Shown in pieces: positions 1-11,699 of a DNA stretch of 64,000 nucleotides. Position 1 is the first letter of the stretch, and each line of letters opens with the position of its first letter. The translations under genes were made by a program, and so were the position numbers. Origin of the DNA: Siphonodentalium dalli (taxonomy: Eukaryota > Mollusca > Scaphopoda > Gadilida > Siphonodentaliidae); contig CP136064.1 in the NCBI GenBank assembly GCA_032622095.1, forward strand, positions 44,594,989 through 44,658,988, given 5' to 3'. The notes under the pieces were generated by a model. The model was not told where the DNA came from and searched no databases. It was given only the letters and a program-made list of their open reading frames with translations.

Positions 1-1748
1 AAAAAGAAGAAACGATGAAAGACCTATCTGCCCTATTCCATGCACATTTTCACTTGTTATTTTATAATGTATAACAAACTGTGCATGAGGGGTGAGGGAA
101 AGTTCCATTTGGCATTTGGGCCTTTCGACCATCCCGGTGCATATTAGCCCCCCCCCAACACTACTTCACACTGTCAATATATTCATTTTACTTATGAATA
201 CTTCCAGTTTAATATGTGTGGAATCTGAATGTATTAGTTTGTTCTTGGAAGATTGCTAACACAAGCAAGTTTCCAAAATGCAAGTTTTTTGCTGTTGAAA
301 GTTTTATCCGGGAAGATAGAGTGTATCTTTAAATATGTGATTTCTTTTTGTGAGCAATACTACATGTATATAAATTATTATGCAACTAGGTTTTTAATGG
401 TGTTACTAAACACATGAAACCATGTGGAGACACCCATATTTGTCCCAAAAATTGTTTATAACGATCGAGTTTTACCAGACAAACCACAGAATAAAGCTGA
501 ACAGCTCGATGTTCTGAAAATTAATATCAATGCGGGGGGGGGGGGGGGGGTCGAAAAAAAAATTCAGGCACGTATGCTGATTTTTTCCTTTCGACCCATG
601 TTGGGACCCACCCACCCCCGCGTCCAAATTTGTTTCCGTTTTCGGCAGTTTTTTTCCGACCATTTTGGACACCCACCCCCTTTTAACCCTAAAACATAAA
701 TTTGTGGGGGGAAATTCACTGTAAACAGCTGTATATGAATTTCTGTGCATACTATTTGTCATGGATGTTAACATTGACATGTAAATAGGAACGAGTCATT
801 TTGGGGTTATTCGGCCAAAAAAACATGGCTGCCAGCGGCCATCTTGGGTTATTTTTATGTTAATATTGACATTCTAAGGTGTTTTAAGCCAAACTCATTG
901 CAAAAAACAGTCAAAAAGACTTGCAGGGAAAAAAAATTGAGTTGCTGAAAAAATTGTTTGTTGGTCCCATCGACCACCCACCACCCCGGCATTCGTGCTC
1001 GGGATAATCCCCCCCCCCCCCGATCAATGGAAAAAATGGGAAGGATTTAATGACATGTGCTTAATTCTGCTAACTGGCATCTCTGATTAAAAGTTAATGC
1101 TTTATCCAATTGAACTCGCATGGATACTTCCGGAAAATACATGGCATTTTAATAATTGGTAACTTATAACGATCAATCATTCTTATCAGACACTGAAAAC
1201 CCAGAAACAACCAGTTAATTGGGAATCCATTAGCACAAGATTGAAAAAATGCAGATTAAAAACTTATATATAATTTTACAATTTGGGGGTTCAGATGTGA
1301 ACATGTGCCTGTAGCTAACCATTGCATGTCAAGGCGACGTATTGTTGTTAAAGGTCTTGATTTAAAATACGGTGTAAGTAAGTAAGTAAGCAAGTAAGTA
1401 ATGCTTTGTTCTTAGCCAATAGGCATGGTACAAAAGAAAACATACACACATTACGTACAAATGAGAACGCTCCGGACTAAATATTTGAAAATACACATGC
1501 AAACGGTAAATACACAAAATAATCATCGCACATGCACACCCAGTGCTATATAACATCTACAAAAATACATACAACAACGTTCTGTTAAAGGCCATATGTT
1601 ATATAACGGGCCATCGATTGCGATAAAACGCCAAGTAACACATGTACATCCGTAAATTATTACAACCTACAAAAATGGTATGTATAGTATTTTGTAGCAC
1701 TATCGCTATGAGAACAGCTTGTAAAAATATTAACTTATAAGATACATT
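1..1748. other. Non-coding repeat-rich stretch
   Basis: No gene was found here. The stretch holds three G/C homopolymers (C9 at 148-156, G17 at 534-550, C13 at 1009-1021). It also holds a minus-strand copy of the mid-window satellite unit near 715-860, recognisable by the words 'gccagcggccatcttgg' and 'gagtcattttgggg'. Short open frames such as 424-699 run through the homopolymers, have skewed composition and match nothing. Confidence 0.6.
1374..1402. repeat. (GTAA)n microsatellite
   Basis: About seven copies of a GTAA/TAAG tetranucleotide in a row, with one interruption (gcaa). Confidence 0.85.
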
Positions 1749-2250
1749 TTAAAGGCACGTGAGGCCTTAGTTATCGAAAATATTCATATTTGTTCTAATC
1801 ACCGTAAACAGAAAAACATTAAAACGCATACAGTTTCGTTCATATATACCATGACCATCACGTGAACAGCATGTTATCATAAAGACCTACTATATTTTAC
1901 CTAAGCAAGAGCCTGATTGTGTTACAGAAGACAGCACAATGCTACTGGCTAATCACACACAATTGGCATAAACGCTCTTTATTAGTTCCATATCAGGAAT
2001 TCACCAACAAAGAACGCTCTTTATGTTTACCATCATAATATAAACAAACACTAGAAAAGTAACTTTTTATGCTTCTGTTTACATAACAATGGTCAAACAT
2101 TTGACAATAACATACTGTTTATGCGATATTTCTTATTTGTATACGGACAAAGTCTGTCCACATTTTGATGTTCTTTCTGTTTGTGGCGGTTTTTGACGGG
2201 TGGAAATATTTTCACAGGATACCCACCGCCAAGGCCAACCGTACCTTTAA
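1749..2250 (-). repeat. Dispersed repeat family R1, copy 1
   Basis: The reverse complement of this stretch matches 12650-13155 and 30218-30743 almost end to end. Landmarks are 'ggcggtgggtatc', 'cccgtcaaaaaccgcc', 'acagactttgtccgtata' and two 'ataaagagcgtt' motifs. It has no coding capacity. One end is at an 'aaaggtacggt' word and the other at 'ggcctcacgtgccttt'. The family is unnamed and could be a non-autonomous DNA element or a LINE-associated region. Confidence 0.75.
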
Positions 2251-2491
2251 TTTAATTTTTTTTAAATTATATTTTACTCGTTTTCGACAAGCCTGTCGCC
2301 AGAAAAATTTGTGGAGCTTCTGCCACTATTTGCGAATCGATATATTGATGTTGTGGTTGTTGGTGTTGTGGTTAATGTTGTTGAAGTGGTACCCGGGAAA
2401 ATAACAAAACCACATATTTTGATCAGGAAAACAATGTGTACATTTGCAAAATAACCGTATAGCAGTGTGTACTTTAACATGTTGAGTGCAT

Positions 2492-2545
2492 GCTACGAGT
2501 TATCTCGTACTACACCATCTTTCAATGGTGCCACTACGAGTTAAC
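2492..2545. repeat. Palindromic ctacgagttatctcgta motif, site 1
   Basis: Contains 'ctacgagttatctcgta', itself nearly a perfect palindrome, followed by a second degenerate copy 'ctacgagttaactc'. The same word flanks a hairpin at 6902-6984. Its role is unknown. Confidence 0.5.
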
Positions 2546-2929
2546 TCTTACTAAACATAGGGTCTCGTATTTTTGCTGTAAGTCGCCAGGAAAACGAAAA
2601 TCCCGCACGGAAAAGACTTAATTTCGACCATGTGACCTATCAGTCATTGTATTTAGAGTTACTCCCCATATACTGCCACATAGAATGTCTTAGTGGAGAT
2701 CGAAATTGGGGTGACGTCGTGGCATAATAGAAGACGAGAAATGTGGTTTCTCCAGCATGGTTAGGAAGGGATGTCCTACTAGTTCATATCTCTTGATTCT
2801 AATATATATATAGATTATACTATTTCGACTCATATTGTTGTGACACATCGATAAAATGGACAATTTGAGATTGAAAATGTCTAACTTCATCCATCAAGCA
2901 TAAGATATATACGATAATATGATCATACG

Positions 2930-3850
2930 CCAGCGTAATTAACGAACCAAAGCAAAACCACTCATATGAGGGTAGCTGTATCTTTCTTTCTTTTTTTCTT
3001 CTTTTTTTTATCAAAATCAGTTTATAGATTCTCTGGTATTCCCTCCAAATAAGATTCACATAAGGCTATATATCCTGGGTTCGTCGAATGAACGTCGAAT
3101 GAATGGACCCCAATCGTAATTTCGAGTATAAATTAGACAAATCGTACTTCCGGGTAGTCTTGATCGACAGCTTGACTATTCATGGTTATAAACTACTGGT
3201 ACCAACATCAAAGTGAAAATAGTGATATCTTGTCGAGAGGGGAACGAAACATCTTTAATGAATTTAACCAATTTATTTATTTTCTTGACGCTGGGTGAGC
3301 ACTACGGCGGAGATACTATACCGACATACGTGTCCATTTCATAGCTGTTCATTTCATTCAAAGGTGTCACCGTGTCGATTTCAACGAAAATCGTGTAACT
3401 TTCCCCAATGACCGAGTTCGTCTGAATGTATCTTCTGCTGTGTTCATAATTATGTGTTTCCTTTCGAATCCAGAAAATAGTATATTTATGGATTATCACA
3501 TGCATGTATGTACTATATAGTCTTATGATAACGATTAATTCCTTATTAAATATATGTCATTTCGTTTCGCACAGTACCGCACCATACCAAGTGTTGTGCA
3601 TTAAATGCCCACCTTCGCACAGTAGAACGGTAAATTCGTGATGACATTCTTATTATATTTCACATCAGGAATTTCGATCACTTTTCACTCGCCCCGATGT
3701 GTGTAGACTATAGTGTAACGGTAACAAGATTTTCCGATTACGACATTAATGCTCTAAGCCCACCGATCTACTGTGCAACAAAAGTGGTCGCGAAATTCAA
3801 AACAGATGCGTCGTATTAGATAATAATTGGTGACGTCACAAAATCAGATA
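2930..3850 (+). repeat. Dispersed repeat family R2, copy 1 (diverged)
   Basis: Shares ordered landmarks with 21045-22160: 'gcgtaattaacgaacca', a 'ttccctccaaataagatt' word, 'gtcgatttcaacgaaa', 'ctgaatgtatcttctgct' and 'cgacattaatgct.taagcccaccga'. Order and spacing are similar but many indels separate the two copies. No reading frame is maintained. Confidence 0.65.
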
Positions 3851-4596
3851 GAGTCTATAAACGACCCAAAGCGTCCGGCTTTGTTTCGATAATAGTCAGT
3901 GACAGAGGGGGTGTATTTTCCAGTAATGATGCAGCAATTTTATATTTGCGAACAAAGTCCTTGCAACACACTGCATGGGTTAGTTAGTTGTCGGTGGTAC
4001 ATGAAACGGAACAAATTATAGTCTATATGTTACACGATGCCGCTATTCGTGCGTAACAATTCACACTCAATTTCCTGCCGCACGGGTTGCGAATATTATA
4101 GTCTGTTGCATCTTGGGGAGCGAAGTTAGAAGTTTAAAATCTAAACCTATCTAATATCGAAACTATCGTGAATTCACATAAATTTAATGGTATATACAAC
4201 CGTAATATGATGGTAATTTCTCGAATATAAGTGATCAAATTATACCTTCAGTCGTAGCATGCTCAGGGGGTTACCGAGAAGAATATGGTTACATCAGTAA
4301 TACATGTGACATATTACTGCGGTAGCCATAGTTTTCCTACCTGTAGTGAAGACATATTCGCTGTGTATATAATGAAGCTGGGTGGGAACTGCGACGGGAG
4401 AAATTGTTCGAGTCCGATAAATGCTATGGTTCGCAAGCGAATAATTTCTCATGTCGCAGTTCCCACCCAGAGAATTTGTATCTGTGGAATGGAATATAAC
4501 CAACATAGATACAATTTAAATTTATTTGATACAATTCATTGAGTGTGTGATCCTTGGAAAGCATTTATGTCCATATACCATATACATACGCGTTCT
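3851..4596. other. Non-coding stretch with one hairpin
   Basis: No gene was found. It contains an inverted pair of about 33 bases (4378-4410 and 4438-4470, three mismatches), built on 'ctgggtgggaactgcgac' and its complement around a 27-base loop. It may be a MITE remnant, but no target duplication was identified. Confidence 0.5.
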
Positions 4597-6470
4597 TCAA
4601 ATGCCATCTAGATGGTAAATGCGGAAACTACCGTCCACGCACAATACTGGTGCACCTTCACATGTTGTACAAACATATCTGGTTTCGCGCCTCTGTGTTA
4701 GCGATCTGCATACCCGACAAGGTTTGGCTGGTCGAAGTTTTCGATCAGTTGGCGGAATGGCAGACAGATAATGGAATTCATCTGGTGCAGGTATTACCTG
4801 AGGCGGAGGTGTCACTGTGACGGTGTTCAACGAATCACCAACGAGATCTCGGGTTATCTCTTCTCGAAACTTCATAATCGTGTTATGTGCTGTGCCCAGT
4901 TCATACTGTCTGTACAGGATGAATGAATTGAGAACAAATATATCTAAGAAAATAGTTTCTTGTACCAGCGGATGGTTTTTCTGAGTGCTGAATAATATGA
5001 AAGCATCTGATCGGACCGGTCGATACCACTCATGCCATTATTGTAATCTCTCAAAATGTTTGGCTTCTTGGATATGTTCCAATTTCTGTTCGGAACATCT
5101 AGCATCTTGGGATCGTGCATCTTGCTGGTCGTCAACACATCCCTTTTGTCTTTCCATTTACATACAGCCGTCGACTCAGACCTCATCCATGCCATTTCGC
5201 CTTTCTTGAGCTTTTTACCCACAATATTCTTTGGGATTTCCTTGCGGTCGGCGCGTAAAGTACCGCACGTATTCGTTGAATTCTCCGCCAGCTTTTTCAT
5301 AAGACTGACAGAGTTATAATAGTTATCCATATAAAGTGCGTGGCCATTTCCTAGATAGTCATGGAGGAGATCAATTACTATTGCCCCTGATTGCCCAAGA
5401 GGATGGGGATCCTCGACTTGTTTTCCACAATATATGTTAGTTCTCATAACAAGACCTCGTGATTCGCACAACTCATACAGCTTTATTCCATTCTTGTGTC
5501 GTTTATTCTTTATATATTGACGGAATAGAAGTCTCCCTCGCCAAACAACCATCGACTCGACTATGCAGATATCTTTCGTTGGGTAATAAGCCGATGCCAT
5601 GAGGTTGTTGAAATGATCCAGAATTGGTCTAATCTTGTAGAGTCGATCTTGGTCATGGGGAATGTCATTATCAGCAAAATGCCAGAACCGTAATAGTAAT
5701 TGGAATCTGTTCCGGCTCATAACATACTTGAAAAACATATTCCGATAGAGAACAGTTGTGCTCCAATAATGGGCCAGCTTTGGAAGACTGTTGGGTCCTA
5801 TATGCAGAAGCAATCCTAAGAATTTCTTCATCTCGTCCACATCCGTTGCTTTCCATGATCTGTATCGGGACCGTCGACGAAAGGGGCGGTTTTTGTTTAT
5901 CTCGTCATCTGCATATTTGTTGGTTTGATCAACCATTGTCTGCAATATGTCTTGGGTCAAGAAGGCGTTCATAAAAAAACTAGGACTAGGGGGTTATGTA
6001 AGCCTGGTGACTTATTGAAGGTATACAAAGTTGGCGGGTCGTGTGAGTCTGCCAATTCGTGAGTCGGTTTATCGCCAGCGGGACTAAGGACCTCAGTTGC
6101 GTCGTTTTCAAAGTCAGAGTCAGAATCGGTATGCGGTCGTTTGTTGCCTCTGTGACCAGGTGGGAGAAATCCACGACCCCGTGATGGCGTCATTAGACCA
6201 GGGCCCCTTGTTCTCAGCCTACATCAGTCTGCTCATCCCTCGACTCCAAACACCAGTAACACTGCTTCCCCTTGTGTGCGCACGCCGCCCTGCTGGGTCC
6301 TGTTTGATTAGACGTTTTATGCACATGGTCACTGTCTGAACTTATTTGATGAGATTCCATCATTCGGAGTCACTCCCCTCAAAAGAACTCGGGCTGTACT
6401 CACTGCCATATATAGTTGTCATCGGAACTTAGACCACTGAGCTCTGTGTCACCACCTTCCATCATCATAT
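4597..6470 (-). pseudogene. piggyBac-family transposase, broken and catalytically altered
   Basis: Remnant of a DDE transposase that moves piggyBac elements by cut-and-paste at TTAA. Read on the minus strand, it starts with acidic N-terminal text (from about 6470, rich in Ser/Asp/Glu, with stops and shifts). A second N-terminal piece follows at 6193-5969. The 342-residue catalytic core runs from 5972 to 4944, and a Cys-rich C-terminal zinc-binding region (CRVC and CTTC pairs plus later C and H) runs from 4875 to 4597. In the core, 'LYMDNYYNS' carries the second Asp (residue 216) and 'GIDRSDQM' the third region (residue 318). The first catalytic block reads IVESM, so the usual Asp is Val (residue 138, codon 5559-5561). 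The frame breaks at an A7 run (5973-5979) and again just after 'WYKKLFS' (about 4944). The joined length, near 600 codons, is normal for the family. Flanking TTAA-bounded terminal repeats were not found. Confidence 0.88.
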
Positions 6471-6477
6471 CAGCGAC

Positions 6478-6731
6478 CAAGCCTTGAAATAGTGTGCCTG
6501 TCATTTGCAGAATGAGGTCCACAGAGGGTGAATTTAGTGATGCTACCCCGCATAGCGGGCTAGCATCACCAAAATCACTCCCTGTGAACCTCATTCTGCT
6601 GAGTTGTAAGCAGAATGAGGTCCCCAGAGGGTGAATTTGGTGATCCTAGCCCGCTATGCGGGGTAGCATCACTAAATTCACCCTCTGGGGACCTCATTCT
6701 GCAAATGACAGACAGACTATTTCAAGGCTTG
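6478..6731. mobile_element. Double-palindrome MITE with 8-bp target duplication (hAT-like)
   Basis: A 254-bp element whose two halves are near-perfect inverted copies of each other. Each half is itself a hairpin, with gcagaatgaggtcc at one end and ggacctcattctgc at the other around a 'ccgcatagcggg' core. The outer terminal repeats are 'caagccttgaaatagt' and its exact complement. It is flanked by direct 'tcagcgac' repeats at 6470-6477 and 6732-6739. An 8-bp duplication is typical of hAT or P elements, so the superfamily call is an inference. It has no coding capacity. It lies immediately upstream of a triple ATG that would start the piggyBac N-terminal text. Confidence 0.85.
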
Positions 6732-6901
6732 TCAGCGACTTGTTGTGCCGTGAAACGGTGAAAGTATAGGCAAGTTGTATGAAAATTTCACTGCTACTTA
6801 TTTTAGAAGGTCAAATAAACACGTATTTACAATATGGCGATGCTAACGTAAACGTTCGAGGTAATACACATGAGTAAAACGTGTAAAAAGTGGATACTTG
6901 A

Positions 6902-6984
6902 CGAGATAACTCGTAGCTGGCACACAGCGAAAACATCACGACATTTCCTTCGCCTGTGCCGACTACGAGTTATCTCGTAGTTCC
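6902..6984. repeat. Inverted repeat built on cgagataactcgtag
   Basis: Outer arms 'cgagataactcgtag' and 'ctacgagttatctcg' enclose second arms 'ctggcaca' and 'tgtgccg' and a central loop. The motif also occurs near 2492. It is probably a small non-autonomous element. No clear target duplication was found. Confidence 0.5.
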
Positions 6985-8308
6985 TTTTATGGCATGTTTG
7001 TATAGATTCCAGGCCGAAACGCACACTATTTTCGTGTTTGTTGGTAATAACAAAACGACAACTATCATATTATAACATAATCTCAAATTGGCACACGGGA
7101 ACATGGGGGTACCAGCACTCAACTTGTTAACCGAGACAATAGGTGCTTTCACATTACATGACACCGGTAATTGATGCTCATAAAATTATCGACAACAATT
7201 ATTTAAACCAATACTTTGGCGTTTTCATATCATTCCAACACACGACATGGAAATTTTCCTGTCACGTTTTATCTTCAAACTATCGAGGAGGCTTCCAGCA
7301 CTTAACAAACTACGGAAAGCCAATCGTTTCACTATCCAGTAATGCCATATTGTGATTAAGAGAGTGAGTAGATTGTGCTAGATGCAGTCTCGATACTTAG
7401 TCCCTTACATGTATAGGCATTACATTATTTTACAAACGATCCATTATTTTAATAACGGACGTTCAACATCGAACTTAAACGGACATGGCTCATTCGAGCT
7501 TCGAAATTTTGTCTACGTAATTTTGAAGAAGGTATACGATTGGTTGACAAATACACGAAATATTGATATTCCGACTTCACGTGCTCTGAACAAAACTTAC
7601 CATGGTCACAGAGCCATTTTCCAGCTGTTTTTAATTGTTCGCACAGAAGTGAAACAAACACTCTTTATCTCTACAATATCAGGAATACCATAGCATGGAA
7701 CGTTCTTTTCGGTTACACGCCGTGCACATGGATGTTGTTTGTTTTGGAACACAAATACCGTGTTCAAAGTTGTATCTATGATTCCAATTCGTCTTTCTTG
7801 GACATATAAGTCCCGTTGAAAGGTAAATATAGTTAAAAGTATTTATCGAACCATTTCGATACCGGGAAACATTCAAAAGCGAATATTATGTGGTACATTT
7901 TGGAGCGCAAACCGTCATGTGGCTTTAATGGACTGTTATTTCATTGTAAAGGGTTGCATTGTATATTATTTGTATGTACATGCATCTATGATACCATAAC
8001 ATGTGCTTGTATCTATACTAGACGACGTTGGCAGGGTTCTAACCCCGACATGGGCGAAAATCTGGACCGATTATCTAGATTGATCTGAAATGAGGGACAT
8101 CTCAATGCGCCATTCGATACATGACCATTTTGATAATAAATGACAATTTGCTCACTGACATTGCAAGCACATTTGAAAAAAATTAACCCTCATACAGAGT
8201 CCTTGCCTCCATAAATTTCATACACATGTATACAATGATTTTCAACTATTGGCGCTCTGGCTGACAACTGGAAGTATATAGCAGAAGGGATATACATATA
8301 GAGCCTCT
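6985..8308. other. Non-coding stretch
   Basis: No supported gene. Open frames at 7143-7355 and 7382-7693 show no recognisable domain and sit in AT-rich DNA. A 35-base dispersed word around 7640-7675 (caca.aagtgaa...ctctttat) recurs near 10620 and 50757. Confidence 0.45.
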
Positions 8309-9750
8309 TCAGCCTGGCACAGGGGGTTGTTATTCAAGTTGGAGCAAAACGGAGTAACCGGGAATATACACAAATGGATACACAGTTATCTCTCTAATAG
8401 ATCACAGCGCGTTCAAATAGGAATTACATTCTCTGACTATCAGACGATATCGGCAGGTGTTCCACAAGGACCTATCCTCGGACCCTTTCTATTTTTGACT
8501 TACATTAACGACCTCGCAACAACGATCCAATCACTCACTCGAATGTACGCGGATGATACTTGCTTCTTTACTGCCCAAACATCACCCGATGATTGTGCTC
8601 GCGAACTCTATGATGACCTTGAAAGAGTGAATCGGTGGTCAAAACAATGGAAGGTAACCTTTAATGCAGAAAAAACAAAGTCTATGGTATTTTCACTGAC
8701 CCCATCTGACGATTTCCTCGATTTAGATCTCGACAACGATGCGATTCAACAAGTAACTCTTCACACCCATCTTGGCGTTTCTATCCAATCAAATCTACAT
8801 TGGGACACCCAAATAAATACTATTTGCAAAAGAGTTGCCAGTAGATTGTCACAACTCAGGAAGATTAAATTTCAAGTAAACCGACAGACGATCGAGATAA
8901 TGTTCAAAACATATATACTCCCAATAATGGAATATGGTGACATAATTTGGGATAACGCCCCTGACTGCCTACTCCAAAAGCTCGACCGTCTATATATCGA
9001 CGGTGGTAGAATAATAACTGGCCTGACCCGATCTGCCTCAGAAGCGAGAGTACTGGGTGAACTTGGATGGCCTCCCCTCAACGAAAGACGTAAATTACAT
9101 AAAACGCGCATGTGGCATAAAATATTGGACAATAAGGCCCCTCCCTACATAACGAAACTTTTGCCTCTTACCGTTGGGGAATCATGTAGATACCCAATTA
9201 GAAATCCGTTACGATACGTCAACTATTCCACGAACACAACTCACTTAAATCAAGTTTCCTCCCAACTATGATTGCTGAATGGAATGTATCGTGCAAAATA
9301 ACAACTGATGCAAAAAAACTCACAGACCCCACATCAGAACCAACTAAGGACGAAATACTTGCTAATATGTATAATAATTTACGCATAGAAGAGACATCAA
9401 TAAGACCCCCTTCTTACTACAATGTCGGGAGGAGAACATCAAATATTTTGCAATGTAGGCTCCGAAACAACTGCAGTGATCTCAACTTCGATAAATTTAA
9501 AAATTACATATCCTCAAGCCCGTGTTGCTCCTGCGGTAACCAATGTGAAGACGCAAGCCATTTTTTCTTCGAATGTCCTTTCTACACAGAAGCAAGGAAC
9601 CGTATGTGGACACGACTAGATGAGCATAAAGTGGTCATCACCAGTATTAAAGATATTCTCTTTGGCATACCCGAAATTAGTGACACCTTGAACAGGCGAT
9701 TATTCGAGACAGTACAATCATTCATCATTTCCACAGACCGATTTCAGTAA
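8309..9750 (+). pseudogene. LINE-1 copy: 5'-truncated non-LTR reverse transcriptase
   Basis: Reverse transcriptase and C-terminal region of a Jockey/CR1-like non-LTR retrotransposon, an enzyme that copies element RNA at a nicked target. Homology starts abruptly at 'WHRGLLFKLEQNG' (about 8309), so the endonuclease and RT N-terminus are missing. This is the usual 5' truncation of target-primed insertion. The first frame (8327-9271) carries 'GVPQGPILGPFLF' near residue 45 and an intact YADD active site near residue 74, followed by the thumb. The second frame (9268-9750) starts within the conserved '.FLP..I.EWN' region, so a single frameshift lies near 9250-9268. The C-terminus has a CSCG...HFFFECP zinc motif. 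No poly(A) tail or target duplication was identified. The clade is uncertain. Confidence 0.9.
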
Positions 9751-11029
9751 TCATTATGCCATTGACTCCGCCCACTGCCACTGCCACAGCCACAACTACA
9801 ACCTACATGTGTTTGATTGGGAGCCGGTTCCCCTATGTATACATAGCCGATCACATGGGACACCGTCTCTCACACAAATAACAATAAAACTTTCATTCCT
9901 GCAAAACCATCGACTTGAATTCATCAGCAGCTGAACGCCAGGGGAGAGGAGCTTCACTAAGTTTCGTAACTTGTGCTCCGATCCCCTGTGCACCCACAAC
10001 ATCATCCATATATTCTGTTTGTAAATTATTCCATGTATTTGTGGGTCACAATAAATATGTTCAAACAAACTTCACTTGTGGTGAGGGTGTCTATCTTCGA
10101 ATTCCAGGCATTGAATTTCCACACAATTAAAATTTCTCGAATCTAATCATACCGCGTGCACTAATCAATCATTCAATTTATAATTCTCCACCAAATCCGA
10201 AATATACGACGCGATAACACTAGGGGACTGCCAGTCCATCACGTCAACAATGTGTTTAAGATGTCACGCCAATGGATGCGGGTGAAGAAGACCGACTACA
10301 TGGTCCAATTCAGGTGTGTTAATCCATTTGGATCAGAGGTGACGGTTTGTACCAGGACATGTTCTAAGTCGGATAATAGCTTCAAAATATGCATTATTTC
10401 AGCCAATAGGACGATTTCGGCCTGCGGCCTCTGTGGATCCATTCACTGAAATAATGTTTTTTTCAGCCACTATCCTATACGTATACACGTATAACACTTT
10501 TTACTGTATCGTATGTGGGTGGAGACTTATTTCAAATTGTAATAGATATATAGAAATTATTTAATACTCTGTGCAAAATCTTCTCATAGTCTGAGCTAGT
10601 TTCATCTGATCCTGAGTTCCACACAGAAGTGAAGAAAACGCTCTTTATTCAAACCATAATATGAATAGAATATCGTTGAACGCTATTTCCAAGTTGAACT
10701 TTTCAACCTACCTCCGTGTTTAGATCCAGGCCAAAATCCCAATTCTTGGAATAAATGTTCCCATTTTATGCCCCGACCATTCGATCTGTTGTAAAATCCA
10801 ATCCAACAATCTCAGTCTACAAATTCCAAATATTTTAGTAATCAATCGATCGGTCTATGAAATAATTTGCGAAATCCAATTAAAAAGTTACCACAATGAG
10901 TGAAAGAAAAAAAAAACAATTCCCATGCACTGTTGCATCTCCCCTGATGAATGCAACTGGTTACCAAGAAGCTTATCGTCTCCATAACAGTAAGTATAAT
11001 GTCGGCCAATAAAGCTAATGACGGTTTCT
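9751..11029. other. Non-coding stretch
   Basis: No gene found. A short hairpin pairs 'gcattatttcag' (10391) with 'ctgaaataatg' (10446). A dispersed word with 'aacgctctttatt' lies near 10638-10650. Open frames here are short and unlike known proteins. Confidence 0.4.
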
Positions 11030-11191
11030 CTATATAACATATATAAATTTTGTTGAAGTTGGGTCACCGTACATTACCAGTCGATTAATTCTGCCCGTGA
11101 AACAGTTTGCGATTACAAAACGTGTACCGGTACGGATAGTTACCCGTATACCTACCCGTATGCGTGCCGGTTTGAAATCGCAAACTCGCCA
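11030..11191. mobile_element. Solo end of the 2.65-kb DNA element family
   Basis: Matches the reverse complement of 49577-49740: 'cattaccagtcgat', 'acagtttgcgattacaaaac', reiterated 'cccgta' and 'ccggtac' words, then 'tttgaaatcgcaaactcgc'. It is therefore the terminal 160 bases or so of an element whose complete copy splits the LINE at 48.6-54.1 kb. The opposite end was not found, so this copy is truncated or highly diverged. Confidence 0.7.
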
Positions 11192-11204
11192 TTGTCTTAT
11201 ATAT

Positions 11205-11640
11205 GTGACCCGCCATATCAAATCCAGTCGTAAGTCGGGATTGTTTTACCCTGTGCCAATGCATTCTCTTATATATGCGAGTCGACCATAGGTCGCCTCG
11301 CATATATAAGAGAGTGCATTGGCCTAACAATTTTTTACAATTTTAATAATTTTTTCTTGTATTCTTTAACAATTTTATAATTTCACCCATAGAGAGCCCC
11401 AGACAAACATGAGCAGACGACACTCTTCTATATATGTGTGGGGCTCACTGCAGGGTAATGGATGTTTTTTATTTTATGTCCTAAAAATTGTCAGAAACAT
11501 TTATTTTAAAAACATTGTTAGGCCAATGCATTCTCTTATATATGCGAGACGACCTATGGTCGACTCGCATATATCAGAGAATGCATTGGCACAGGGTAAA
11601 AAAAATCCCGACTTACGACTGGATTTGAAATGGCGGGTCT
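11205..11640. repeat. Nested palindrome (foldback element)
   Basis: A large inverted repeat. The outer arms run from about 11208-11296 and 11550-11638 ('gacccgccat', 'aaatccagtcgtaagtcggg', 'accctgtgccaatgcatt' and their complements). Inside each arm is a further hairpin (11257-11323 and 11522-11592) of 'gccaatgcattctcttatat' pairing with its complement. A third small hairpin (gagcccca / tggggctc) sits at the centre. No ORF is supported. It lies 14 bp from a DNA-element end. Confidence 0.8.
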
Positions 11641-11699
11641 CATATGCTATGCTCCCTTTTACGAGACTCACATAGATCTATAAGAGAATACATTGTCAC

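Noticed and set aside
424-780. Overlapping open frames on both strands around the G17 tract
   Set aside because: Low-complexity Gly/Pro/Phe text caused by the homopolymer, with no domain.
4944-5974. Plus-strand open frames opposite the piggyBac core
   Set aside because: Antisense shadows of a clearly recognised transposase on the minus strand.
8030-8060. 'gggttctaacccc' as a tRNA/SINE B box
   Set aside because: No matching A box or cloverleaf could be drawn around it.
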